Positions 1 through 7,216 of a stretch of DNA of 14,803 bases are shown here, piece after piece. The translations under genes and the position numbers were made by a program. Origin of the DNA: UBA1672 sp964351365 (lineage in GTDB: Bacteria > Pseudomonadota > Alphaproteobacteria > Micavibrionales > Micavibrionaceae). The notes beneath the pieces are model-generated. The model had not been told where the DNA came from. It did not search any database and worked only from the letters and a program-made list of their open reading frames with translations. The first letter of the stretch is position 1; the number at the start of each line of letters is the position of its first letter. The stretch lies in the NCBI GenBank assembly GCA_964351365.1, contig CAYGNP010000028.1, positions 1 through 14,803 of the forward strand. Reading direction: 5' to 3'.

Positions 1-1
1 G

Positions 2-355
2 ACGCGTGATGTTGATGATATTATCCTTGCTGATGTCAGAAATGATGATGGTGATTTCTCAACAGCTTATGCGGCTTTGGATGCGTTTCTATTCGGTAGC
101 ACTCAGGGCTCACCTAAGCATTACATCGATACAGCAAACAAGATTGGAAATGCAATTGTTGAATCTCTTAAATTATCTGACCCTCAGAGCGTTGATTTCG
201 CGTCTAATGCGACGCGAAGTCTTGGCAATCAGGGTTTGCTTGAGACCCGTGATGTTGATGATATCGTTCTTTCGGATGTCTTGAATGATGATGGCGACTT
301 TTCATCAGCTTTTGCAGCGATAGAGGCATTTGTATCAGGCAATACACAGGGATCT
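2..355 (+). repeat. Tandem coding repeat, period 243 bp (81 codons)
   Basis: Bases 2-112 and 245-355 align without gaps and encode nearly the same peptide. Most differences are synonymous or conservative (I/V, A/S, Y/F, L/I, D/E). The exact 243-bp offset keeps the frame. The copies have diverged at many third positions, so the duplication is old and maintained by selection on the protein. Confidence 0.75.
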
Positions 356-496
356 GGGGCATCTGGTATTGCTTTTGTTGCAAGAAATGTGGTTAAAGCA
401 GCAGATCTGGCTCAGGATTTGAATGGCGGGCATGGTTTTGCTGATTACGTTGCAAACGTCCTGGATGAGTATACGGACACGTCCAGTCTTGTGTAA
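2..496 (+). CDS. 3' end of a repeat-containing protein of unknown function (5' end outside window)
   Basis: The reading frame is open from base 2 to a TAA at 494-496, so the N-terminus lies upstream of the window. The visible 164 residues contain two copies of a module spaced 81 residues apart. The first begins at base 2 and the second at base 245, both with TRDVDDI, then a D-V-x-N-D-D-G-D-F-S stretch, an Ala-rich helix-like stretch (AYAALDAF / AFAAIEAF) and a G-x-TQGS motif. The second halves of the modules are more diverged but keep a similar length. The acidic N-D-D-G-D stretch faintly recalls calcium loops of dockerin or EF-hand type, but the spacing is not canonical. I do not recognise the family. 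A strong terminator follows, so this is probably the last gene of its transcript. An in-frame ATG at 77 exists, but the repeat continues upstream of it, so it is not the start. Confidence 0.8.
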   Translation, partial: TRDVDDIILADVRNDDGDFSTAYAALDAFLFGSTQGSPKHYIDTANKIGNAIVESLKLSDPQSVDFASNATRSLGNQGLLETRDVDDIVLSDVLNDDGDFSSAFAAIEAFVSGNTQGSGASGIAFVARNVVKAADLAQDLNGGHGFADYVANVLDEYTDTSSLV

Positions 497-514
497 TTTC
501 TAATTCAGTTCTCT

Positions 515-553
515 ACCCGGTCCTGTAAAGTTTTTTCTGGGGCCGGGTTTTTT
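515..553 (+). terminator. Rho-independent terminator of the repeat protein gene
   Basis: ACCCGG (515-520) pairs with CCGGGT (543-548), and the stem extends through TCC (521-523) with GGG (540-542), including one G-T wobble. The loop is 524-539. A T-run at 548-553 follows directly. It lies 18 bases after the TAA. The opposite strand has no T-run, so it should act only rightward. Confidence 0.8.
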
Positions 554-577
554 CGTCGTTCTGACCTTATTATTAGT

Positions 578-598
578 TATCCACTTCGGCTTTCAGGG
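578..598 (+). repeat. 21-bp exact copy of the gyrB 3' end (left copy)
   Basis: These 21 bases equal 1307-1327, the last codons of gyrB. Read on the minus strand the copy gives HPLKAEVDN followed by a stop, against NALKAEVDT and a stop in gyrB. Weaker similarity continues a few bases on both sides. The two direct copies flank the small membrane protein gene at 720-1283. The copy may be a remnant of a duplication or of an insertion at the gyrB 3' end. The rest of 554-719 shows nothing else I can support. Confidence 0.6.
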
Positions 599-719
599 GA
601 TGGTCTGGAGGCCAGAATTTATGCTCGGAAGATAAAGTTTGAGAAGAACTGGCGCTCGCCTTCGCGCATTACGGGGCCGTATATCCCGCCTGCGCAGTTT
701 ATTACTAAGTAGGTTTGTA

Positions 720-1283
720 TTAGAGGACCTCGCGCTTTGGTCTTAGGAAGAGAATCATCTGTTTTAGTGATACTATTGCGCAGAGCAGGGATAAAAAACC
801 AAAAGCAAAAATCGTTATAACGTATGCAACTTTCATATTTTGTCCTTTGATTCTAAAAGTCCACCCTTCAGAGCGTACTATGTCAGGAAAACCAAAGTTT
901 GTTGCCATCTGATTGATTATCGGAGGAATTTTTACAACGCCGCCTTCGATTTCCAACTGTGTTTGGCCGGTTCTTAAATTATTCCAGAGTATCTTGTTGC
1001 TTAAAGCTTGTTTACGTTTTGTGCGCCAACCTTTCACAGGGTGATTAAATTTATAGTCAATATAGTATTTTGTGGTGCACTCATCTGATGAGCATTCCCT
1101 TTTCGACCAGACTTTGAGGAGCTCTGCTTCGATGGGATAAGAAGCTTTATCCATTTGATGTTCTTTGTCGTAAAGTATAATGGACAGGATTGATAAGGCG
1201 GCCATAAGGGCAGTCAAAAAAACCAACAAAATAAACGAAAGAAAGGCGGAAAGTTTTTTTGATGCCGGTTTTTGCGTGCTCAT
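720..1283 (-). CDS. Two-TM membrane protein, DUF3592-like
   Basis: This 187-residue protein has a basic N-terminus, a long hydrophobic segment at about 12-38, a polar domain at about 45-150 and a second hydrophobic segment at about 151-175 ending in a basic tail. That implies two membrane segments around a domain outside the cytoplasm. The domain begins with E-A-E-L-L-K-V, then a Cys-containing loop (CSSDEC), then Y-Y-I-D-Y-K-F and G-W-R-T. This resembles the DUF3592 layout, where a conserved strand-rich domain lies between two helices. The two Cys could form a disulfide. It starts 18 bases after the gyrB stop on the same strand, with no clear Shine-Dalgarno, so it may be read through from gyrB. 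Function unknown; the family match is from memory of the pattern. Confidence 0.75.
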   Translation of the reverse strand: MSTQKPASKKLSAFLSFILLVFLTALMAALSILSIILYDKEHQMDKASYPIEAELLKVWSKRECSSDECTTKYYIDYKFNHPVKGWRTKRKQALSNKILWNNLRTGQTQLEIEGGVVKIPPIINQMATNFGFPDIVRSEGWTFRIKGQNMKVAYVITIFAFGFLSLLCAIVSLKQMILFLRPKREVL

Positions 1284-1301
1284 TATTCTAAATTTGTATG
1301 A

Positions 1302-3764
1302 TTAAGTATCCACTTCGGCTTTCAGGGCGTTGTCCTGAATGAATTCACGGCGGGGTTCGACGACATCGCCCATCAGGGTTGAGAAAATCTCATCGGCTTT
1401 GATGGCGTCGGAGACTTCGACCTGAAGGAGGGTGCGGACATTCGGATCGAGCGTGGTTTCCCAGAGCTGTTCGGGGTTCATTTCCCCCAGACCCTTGTAG
1501 CGGGAAATGGCCAGGCCTTTACGTCCGGCTTCCTGGATTTTATCGTAGAAGGCGGCGGGGCCGTTGACTTTGGCGATGGTTTTGCCTTCGGTTGTAATGT
1601 TTACGGTTCCGGCGAAAACATCCTGTAGCCAGTCTTTTGCGCTGTTCAGGCGCACGGCATCGGGAGAGCGCACGCGATCAATTGAGAGTTTAATGCGTTC
1701 TGTTACCCCGCGTGTGGTTTTCCAGAAGGTGTAGCCTTGATCGATTGTGAAATTGCCGCCCCAGCCCTTGTTGTTTGCAGGTTCGATGGCATCCAGACGA
1801 TCGGCGGTTTTCTTGGCGAATTCCTTTCCACGTGATTCGTCGCGGATGATTTCTGAGTCAAAAGCGCCGGCGATGGCGGCTTGTTCGACGACGCGGCGAT
1901 TTCCGGTGCGCTGTGAGAGGGCGTTGATAGAGTTACGCAAGGAGCGTGATTTAATCAGAAGCTCGCGCAAATCATTGCCACTGCGGGTTTCGTTTTTGTT
2001 ATCAATAATAACAATGTCGCTGATGGCGAGGTCGATGAGGTAGTCTTCGAGCGCGCGTTCATCTTTAAGGTAAAGCTCGCTAGATTTCCCCTTTTTGACC
2101 TTGAAGAGAGGAGGCTGTGCGATGTAGAGGTAGCCGCGCTCGATGATTTCCGGCATGTAGCGGAAGAAGAATGTCAGCAACAAGGTTCTGATGTGGGCAC
2201 CGTCAACATCCGCATCTGTCATGATAACGATTTTGTGGTAGCGGGCTTTTTCGATGTTGAATTCATCCGGGCCGATGGATGTACCAAGGGCGGTGATGAG
2301 TGTGCCGATCTGGTCCGAGCCGATCATGCGGTCAAAGCGGGCGCGTTCGACATTCAGGATTTTACCGCGCAGGGGCAAGATAGCCTGATTATGGCGATCG
2401 CGGGCCTGTTTGGCGGAGCCGCCCGCGGAATCTCCCTCAACGATGAAGATTTCGGACACGGCGGGGTCTTTGGACTGGCAGTCGGCGAGTTTGCCGGGCA
2501 GGCTGGAGACATCCATGATGCCTTTGCGGCGGGTAAGCTCGCGCGCGCGGCGGGCGGCTTCACGGGCGCTGGCGGCCTCAATGACCTTGTTGATAATGAT
2601 TTTGGCTTCGGCGGGGTTTTCCTCCAGCCATGTGCCGAGATATTCGCTGATCGAGGCTTCAACCACGGGGCGTACCTCGGAGGAAACAAGTTTGTCTTTG
2701 GTTTGCGAGGAGAATTTGGGATCAGGTATTTTGACCGAGAGCACGCAGGTTAAGCCTTCGCGCATATCTTCGCCGGTGAGTTTGACCTTTTCCTTTTTCA
2801 TGTAGCCTTTTTCCTCGGCGTATTTGCCAAGGATACGGGTAAGCGCGCCGCGGAAGCCTGCCAAGTGTGTTCCGCCATCACGCTGGGGGATGTTGTTGGT
2901 GAAGCAGAGCATGGTTTCGTGGTAAGCGTCCGTCCATTCCAGCGCGGCCTCGACGGTGACGCCGCTGGCGTCATCATAGCCAGAGAGGTTAACGGGGCTT
3001 GAGATAAGTGATTTTTTTGTGCGGTCAAGATATTCGACGAAGCTTTTTATGCCCCCTTCGAAATGCAGGTGCGAGGTTGTCCATTCTTCCTGCAGTTCGG
3101 CGCGTTGATCATTGAGGTAAATATTGACGCCGGAGTTGAGGAAGGCAAGTTCACGCAGACGGTTTTCCAGTGTTTTGAAATCGAATTCCGTCATGGCGAA
3201 GGTTTCAGGGGAGGGCAGGAAGGTAACACATGTTCCTGTGCGCTCGCCGGGCTCAAGATCACGGATTGGAACCAGATCGCCAACCGCATCGCCGTGTTTG
3301 AAGGTCATTGCCCATTCGTGATCTTCGCGTTTGATGTTGAGTTCCAGATATTCCGAGAGCGCGTTGACCACCGATACGCCCACGCCGTGCAAACCGCCGG
3401 AGACTTTGTAGGAGTTGTCATCGAATTTACCGCCGGCGTGGAGCTGGGTCATGATCACCTGTGCGGCGGAGACGCCTTCCTCGGCGTGAATGCCAACGGG
3501 AATGCCCCGGCCATTATCTTTGACGGTGATTGAGCCGTCTGCGTTCATGATGACATCGATGCGGTCACAATAGCCGGCCAGAGATTCGTCAATGGCGTTG
3601 TCGACAACCTCGTAGACCATATGGTGCAAGCCTGTGCCGTCATCCGTATCGCCGATATACATGCCGGGGCGCTTGCGCACTGCCTCCAGGCCGCGAAGAA
3701 CTTTAATGCTGTCTGCGCCGTATGCGTCGTTATCCCCTACGGTCTTTTTTACGATCTCACTCAT
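1302..3764 (-). CDS. gyrB: DNA gyrase subunit B
   Basis: GyrB is the ATPase and TOPRIM subunit of the A2B2 gyrase, which introduces negative supercoils in the cytoplasm. The 820-residue product has the GHKL ATP-binding region (KRPGMYIGD, then E-V-V-D-N-A-I-D-E-S with the expected catalytic Glu52 and Mg-binding Asn56, and the glycine-rich GGLHGVGVSVVNAL lid). A transducer domain follows, containing the QTKDKL motif. The TOPRIM domain shows VEGDSAGG (Glu443) and DADVDGAHI (Asp517, 519, 521). The PLRGKILNVE segment lies between them, and RYKGLGEMN is near the C-terminus. A long insert between the TOPRIM motifs and RYKGLGEMN is typical of Gram-negative GyrB. The ATG at 3762-3764 gives a normal N-terminus. 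The adjacent downstream gene on the same strand is the DUF3592-like one. Confidence 0.98.
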   Translation of the reverse strand: MSEIVKKTVGDNDAYGADSIKVLRGLEAVRKRPGMYIGDTDDGTGLHHMVYEVVDNAIDESLAGYCDRIDVIMNADGSITVKDNGRGIPVGIHAEEGVSAAQVIMTQLHAGGKFDDNSYKVSGGLHGVGVSVVNALSEYLELNIKREDHEWAMTFKHGDAVGDLVPIRDLEPGERTGTCVTFLPSPETFAMTEFDFKTLENRLRELAFLNSGVNIYLNDQRAELQEEWTTSHLHFEGGIKSFVEYLDRTKKSLISSPVNLSGYDDASGVTVEAALEWTDAYHETMLCFTNNIPQRDGGTHLAGFRGALTRILGKYAEEKGYMKKEKVKLTGEDMREGLTCVLSVKIPDPKFSSQTKDKLVSSEVRPVVEASISEYLGTWLEENPAEAKIIINKVIEAASAREAARRARELTRRKGIMDVSSLPGKLADCQSKDPAVSEIFIVEGDSAGGSAKQARDRHNQAILPLRGKILNVERARFDRMIGSDQIGTLITALGTSIGPDEFNIEKARYHKIVIMTDADVDGAHIRTLLLTFFFRYMPEIIERGYLYIAQPPLFKVKKGKSSELYLKDERALEDYLIDLAISDIVIIDNKNETRSGNDLRELLIKSRSLRNSINALSQRTGNRRVVEQAAIAGAFDSEIIRDESRGKEFAKKTADRLDAIEPANNKGWGGNFTIDQGYTFWKTTRGVTERIKLSIDRVRSPDAVRLNSAKDWLQDVFAGTVNITTEGKTIAKVNGPAAFYDKIQEAGRKGLAISRYKGLGEMNPEQLWETTLDPNVRTLLQVEVSDAIKADEIFSTLMGDVVEPRREFIQDNALKAEVDT
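1307..1327 (+). repeat. 21-bp direct repeat, native copy at the gyrB 3' end
   Basis: This is the in-gene copy of the repeat seen at 578-598, covering the last codons of gyrB. It is in the same orientation as the other copy, 729 bases away. Confidence 0.6.
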
Positions 3765-3814
3765 GTGGTGTTATGTCTCTCTAATTACTCTATTTTTTAT
3801 GATTTTTTCGAATG

Positions 3815-3842
3815 ATTATCTATAGCATAGCGCATGGGGTAA
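3815..3842 (-). promoter_or_regulatory. Possible sigma70 promoter of gyrB
   Basis: On the minus strand a -10 box GATAAT (3820-3815) lies 16 bases after a weak -35 TTACCC (3842-3837), about 50 bases upstream of the gyrB ATG. The -10 is good and the -35 poor. A 14-bp perfect palindrome of A/T runs around GCGC lies just upstream at 3851-3864 and could be an operator or chance. Confidence 0.3.
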
Positions 3843-4026
3843 GGATAGCGAAAAAGCGCTTTTTACCCCCGATTTTTATGGGTATAAGTCGTTGATATAA
3901 TTTATAAATTCGCGCTGTTCATTTTGTTTGTCATTTTTGACAAGGCGGCGAGGGAGAGGTGCCAATATTTGATACCATAAATTATAACAGGATTGATCTT
4001 TCTGTGTCCATGGAATAGTTTTGCGT

Positions 4027-4686
4027 ATGACAGAACAAGATGTTGAGCAGAGTCCTGAGCCGCCTGAAAAAGATGACATTTCATCTTATGTGAAGACCGA
4101 TTCGGTGTGGACGAATTTTTTGCTGGCGGCACTGTTTTGCAATTTCATCTATTTTTATTATGTCGATTTTACGCAGAACCAAAAATTCAGCAGTTTCCTG
4201 ATGATGTTTCAGGTGTGTTTCATAGTGATGTTCTTTTTGCTGCGGGTTTATCCGCGCAAGGTGAGTTTTGAGCCGAAAGACTGGGTGGTGGCGCTGGTGG
4301 GGACGTGGTTGCCGATGGCGCTGCTACCGCGCAGTGACGGATTTGATATTCCTATCGTTATGTTGTTTCAGTTGATCGGGATTTTGATTTCGACGATTGG
4401 GATTCTCAGTTTGAATTCCAGTTTTGGCATTGTTCCAGCTCTGCGCACGGTTAAGACCGGCGGTTTGTACCGTCTTGTGCGTCACCCGATTTATTTCGGC
4501 TATTGTATATCTTTTAGCTGTATTGTTATTCAGAACTTTACGCTGCTTAATTTGCTGGTGCTGGTCGGGATAATTGCCTGCGATGTCATGCGCATCATCG
4601 CGGAGGAAAAGATTTTGATGCAAGATCCGTTTTATCAGATGTATCAGGCCAGAGTGCGCTGGCGTTTGATCCCGTTTGTGTGGTAG
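4027..4686 (+). CDS. ICMT/PEMT-like membrane methyltransferase
   Basis: This 219-residue integral membrane protein has about five hydrophobic segments: roughly 24-44, 53-75, 85-100, 110-132 and a long C-terminal pair after 150. The C-terminal part has the hallmark of the isoprenylcysteine/phospholipid methyltransferase superfamily: LYRLVRHPIYFGY, then R-I-x-x-E-E-K-I-L, and an ending D-P-F-Y-x-x-Y-x-x-R-V-R-W-R-L-I-P. In that fold the R-H-P motif and the E-E helix bind S-adenosylmethionine. The substrate cannot be told from sequence; lipids or isoprenoid groups are usual for the superfamily. The ATG at 4027 is preferred over an in-frame TTG at 4021; neither has a strong Shine-Dalgarno. hisC starts only 10 bases after its stop, so they are likely co-transcribed. 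Confidence 0.82.
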   Translation: MTEQDVEQSPEPPEKDDISSYVKTDSVWTNFLLAALFCNFIYFYYVDFTQNQKFSSFLMMFQVCFIVMFFLLRVYPRKVSFEPKDWVVALVGTWLPMALLPRSDGFDIPIVMLFQLIGILISTIGILSLNSSFGIVPALRTVKTGGLYRLVRHPIYFGYCISFSCIVIQNFTLLNLLVLVGIIACDVMRIIAEEKILMQDPFYQMYQARVRWRLIPFVW

Positions 4687-4696
4687 AAGATTTTCC

Positions 4697-5788
4697 ATGA
4701 ATGATGCAATTTTTAAACATGTGCGGGCGCATTTCAAAACCCTGCAGGGCTATGTCTCGGCGGGGATGGAAGCGGGCAAGTCGGCGGATAAAATTTATCT
4801 GAATGCCAATGAGAATCCTTATGAGCTGCCAGGGCTGGAGGGGCTTAACCGCTATCCGGAGCCTCAGCCTTTGGCGCTATTAGAGGCGTTTGCGCAAAAT
4901 TATGGCGTTGAGAATAATCAGGTGGTGATCACGCGCGGGGCGGATGAGGCGCTGGTGATTTTGACCAAGATTTTCTGCGAGCCGCATGAAGATCAGATTT
5001 TAATTAATAGCCCGACATTCGGGATGTACGGGGTGGATGCGCGGGCGATGCCTGCGGGTGTGGTTGATGTGCCGCTGCTCAAGCGCGATGGGGCGTTTGT
5101 TCTTGATCATGAGCAGATTATTGCCAAGGCGCGCGATGCGCAGCAAAAGATCAAGCTGGTGTTTCTTTGCTCGCCGAATAATCCGACGGGCAATAGTTTT
5201 TCGCATGATGTGATTGCTGATATTTGTGAGGCGCTGGAGGGGCATGCAGTGGTTATTCTGGATGAGACCTATGCCGAGTTTTCGAAAGCGGGGAGCATGG
5301 TCGAGGATCTTGGCTCTACGCCGAATTTGATTATTTTGCGCACGCTGTCCAAGAGCTATTCTTTTGCAGGGATGCGGATGGGGTGCATGCTCTGCGGCGA
5401 TACCGATTTTATCGCGCTGGTGCGCAGTAAAGCACTGGATGCTTATCCTCTGCCGCGTTTGAGCATTGAGGCGGCGTTTCATGTTCTTAGTCCCGAAATC
5501 AAGGCGATCGCGCAGGGGAATATCGCAAAAATCCTTGAGGATCGCGGGCGTGTTGAGGCCGCTCTGAAGGCATCAGACAAGGTTGTTCATGTATATCCGT
5601 CGGATGCAAATTTTTTATTGTTTGAGATGAAAAATGCTGCAGCATTTTGTGCTTATGCTGCGGAGCATAATGTGATTATCCGCGACTTTTCAGGAAAGGC
5701 AGGCACAGAGAATTGTCTGCGCCTGTCAATTGGTTTACCGGAGGAGAATGACCGGATTTTGGCTTTATTGCGGTCATTCACGGTTTGA
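4697..5788 (+). CDS. hisC: Histidinol-phosphate aminotransferase
   Basis: HisC is a PLP enzyme that moves an amino group from glutamate to imidazole-acetol phosphate in histidine synthesis. The 363-residue protein has the fold type I order: an N-terminal LNANENPYELPG and RYPEPQP substrate region, the RGADEAL cofactor-phosphate region, CSPNNPTGN, LDETYAEF with the pyridine-binding Asp, and TLSKSYSFAGMRMG with the Schiff-base Lys at about residue 219. Length is normal for HisC. The ATG at 4697 follows the previous stop by 10 bases. An in-frame GTG at 4676 would overlap the upstream gene and lacks support. No other his gene is in the window. Some paralogues act on aromatic amino acids, so the exact substrate is inferred. 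Confidence 0.93.
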   Translation: MNDAIFKHVRAHFKTLQGYVSAGMEAGKSADKIYLNANENPYELPGLEGLNRYPEPQPLALLEAFAQNYGVENNQVVITRGADEALVILTKIFCEPHEDQILINSPTFGMYGVDARAMPAGVVDVPLLKRDGAFVLDHEQIIAKARDAQQKIKLVFLCSPNNPTGNSFSHDVIADICEALEGHAVVILDETYAEFSKAGSMVEDLGSTPNLIILRTLSKSYSFAGMRMGCMLCGDTDFIALVRSKALDAYPLPRLSIEAAFHVLSPEIKAIAQGNIAKILEDRGRVEAALKASDKVVHVYPSDANFLLFEMKNAAAFCAYAAEHNVIIRDFSGKAGTENCLRLSIGLPEENDRILALLRSFTV

Positions 5789-5792
5789 ATAG

Positions 5793-5820
5793 ATCCTTCA
5801 GGGCTAAAGCCCCTCAGGAT
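5793..5820. terminator. Symmetric hairpin between convergent genes, possible terminator or dispersed repeat
   Basis: ATCCT (5793-5797) pairs with AGGAT (5816-5820), and GGGC (5801-5804) pairs with GCCC (5809-5812) around a TAAA loop. A 3x3 internal bulge separates the two stems. It sits between the stops of hisC and the MerT-like gene. There is no clean T-run on either side, so it may instead be a copy of a dispersed intergenic element. Confidence 0.4.
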
Positions 5821-5836
5821 GACCTTTATTTCGCCC

Positions 5837-6220
5837 TTAGCCGTAGAATAAATCCGCCGCCAGGAAGGCGAAGAAAAATCCTATGGCGTAAATCAAGATT
5901 GAAATGCCAAGGATTGTCCAGCTGATTCTCCTGAGTATTGAACAGGCGCGTGCCTGTGCCGGGTCGATCGGGCAGGGCGCGTTTCTTGCCCGCCATTGCA
6001 ATATAGCGGAGAGGGCGAGCATCACGCCCGCCCCTGCAAAAATATATGCTTTGTAATCCGAGATCGCCGTAATCCATGGCGCGGCGGAGATAAACCCAGC
6101 CAATGCTGCACCCATGCCGAGTGTGACAAGGAGTGCAGGAAGTGCGCAGCATAAAAGCGTGCCAATGCTCGTGAAGAGGCTGAGTGTTGGCAGCAGAGTT
6201 TGTTTGTAGAGGTTATTCAT
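5837..6220 (-). CDS. MerT-like metal transport membrane protein
   Basis: This 127-residue inner-membrane protein has three hydrophobic segments (about 12-45, 57-76 and 98-122). Its Cys placement matches MerT. A Cys pair at 24-25 lies in the first membrane helix (LLCCALPALLVTLG), and two more at 83 and 93 fall in the loop between helices 2 and 3 (N-A-P-C-P to R-A-C-S). In MerT these pass Hg(II) across the membrane after receiving it from MerP. The ATG overlaps the stop of the upstream MerP-like gene by 8 bases, so the two are translationally coupled. No merA or merR is in the window, so the metal is uncertain; copper or another soft metal is possible. Confidence 0.8.
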   Translation of the reverse strand: MNNLYKQTLLPTLSLFTSIGTLLCCALPALLVTLGMGAALAGFISAAPWITAISDYKAYIFAGAGVMLALSAILQWRARNAPCPIDPAQARACSILRRISWTILGISILIYAIGFFFAFLAADLFYG

Positions 6221-6500
6221 CGCGGGTGATCCCTTCTACGGCGTAACCGGAGTCGGTGATGAGTTTGGTGATGGTTTCATCATCGAGATTCTGGCCGTCT
6301 TTGAAGTTTACCGTCACGATTTTGTCATCAAGGTTGACGTTGATGCTCTCCACGGTTTCCTCTTTGCTGAAAACCTTCTCCAGGGCGCGGGCGCAGAAGT
6401 CACAGACCAGGCCGTTGACGTTTACTATTGCGGAGTTTGCCAGAGCAGGTGTTGCAAAAGCGATGAGAAGTGTGGTGAGGGTAAGGGTTAGTTTTTTCAT
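6213..6500 (-). CDS. MerP-like periplasmic heavy-metal-associated (HMA) domain protein
   Basis: The 95-residue protein opens with a classical signal peptide (KK, then a hydrophobic core, cleavage likely after Ala21 of ATPALA). The mature part is a single HMA domain of the ferredoxin-like fold. The metal motif is G-L-V-C-D-F-C with Cys33 and Cys36, followed by A-R-A-L-E-K and the expected D-D-K-I-V-T-V strand and D-S-G-Y-A-V end. It should bind one soft metal ion in the periplasm and hand it to the MerT-like partner encoded just downstream. An AAGGA Shine-Dalgarno is well placed upstream of the ATG. The motif GLVC differs from the GMTC usual in MerP, so metal specificity is open. Confidence 0.87.
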   Translation of the reverse strand: MKKLTLTLTTLLIAFATPALANSAIVNVNGLVCDFCARALEKVFSKEETVESINVNLDDKIVTVNFKDGQNLDDETITKLITDSGYAVEGITRDE

Positions 6501-6525
6501 GATGTTTTCCTTTTTAAAATTGTGT

Positions 6526-7170
6526 TTAGTAACGGATAACGTAGTTGAAGAGGATTTCCCCCTGGTTGCTTACGCCGCCTTCGAGGAGGTGAACACCCTT
6601 AAACAGCCGCACGAGGGGTGTCACGGTTATGGAGTGATCGTTTTCCGGTGCGTGGTCAACCTGCAGCATAAGCCATGTGTGCAAATCGCCGTAATCACCG
6701 ATGTAGGGCGCAACTCCAATGCGGGCGGATTGTTGATAAAAATCATCAATTTCTCCGGCCTCGGTATAGCGGTTTTCATAGGATGTGAAAAACCGTCGGT
6801 TTTCCCAATCGGCGGCGAGGCCGGTAAAGCCTGCGGCGCTGGTTTCATGATCGAAGCCGTCCTTATCGCTGTAGGCGATGCCAAGCCCGGATTTAAGATA
6901 CAGGTTGGCCTGGGATGCCGGCATGTTCCAGCGCTTGAGCAGGTTGTTTACCTGCACACCGTTAAAGGTGAATTCCCGGTCACGCCAATATTCAAACTTA
7001 TAACCCACCGAGTAATTTGCGTTTGGGGAGTAATGAATATGGGCGGAGTTGAGATCGCCGTTATTGACGGTCATGGCTGTTACGCCGCCGGGATAGGATA
7101 CCGGGCGGGCGTGAGCGGAGGGAATGATTAGCCCCATTCCAAGAAGGGCATATATTAGCGGTATTCGCAT
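6526..7170 (-). CDS. Exported outer-membrane beta-barrel-like protein in metal operon
   Basis: This is a 214-residue protein with a signal peptide (hydrophobic 4-18, cleavage likely after Ala21 in AHA). The mature chain has alternating polar and hydrophobic stretches rich in Tyr, Phe, Asn and Gly, such as NYSVGYKFEYW, RRFFTSYENRY and TPLVRLFKGVHLLEGG. It ends with an aromatic residue (N-Y-V-I-R-Y), as outer-membrane barrels do. Eight or so strands would fit the length. I do not recognise a named family. It lies 25 bases before the HMA gene on the same strand with a strong AAGGAG site, so it belongs to the same transcript. A role in metal passage or envelope change is inference from context. 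Confidence 0.75.
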   Translation of the reverse strand: MRIPLIYALLGMGLIIPSAHARPVSYPGGVTAMTVNNGDLNSAHIHYSPNANYSVGYKFEYWRDREFTFNGVQVNNLLKRWNMPASQANLYLKSGLGIAYSDKDGFDHETSAAGFTGLAADWENRRFFTSYENRYTEAGEIDDFYQQSARIGVAPYIGDYGDLHTWLMLQVDHAPENDHSITVTPLVRLFKGVHLLEGGVSNQGEILFNYVIRY

Positions 7171-7216
7171 GATAATTCTCCTTAATCAATGCATTTAAAT
7201 TTGAGTAAATGGTGAT

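Noticed and set aside
554..719. Short open peptides on both strands between the terminator and the small membrane gene
   Set aside because: Both strands read open for 30-60 codons in some frame, but there is no start with a ribosome site and no recognisable motif, so I do not call a gene or pseudogene.
2193..2753. Long plus-strand open frame opposite gyrB
   Set aside because: It lies wholly inside gyrB, whose motifs are unmistakable, and its Gly/Ala/Asp-rich product is typical of an antisense frame in a GC-richer gene.
5837..6500. Full mercury-resistance operon
   Set aside because: merTP-like genes are present, but no merA, merB or merR can be seen, so a mercury-resistance label would overreach.
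6256..7131. 291-codon plus-strand open frame across the HMA and outer-membrane-like genes
   Set aside because: The minus strand has two proteins with signal peptides and good ribosome binding sites here; the plus frame crosses both and the gap between them.
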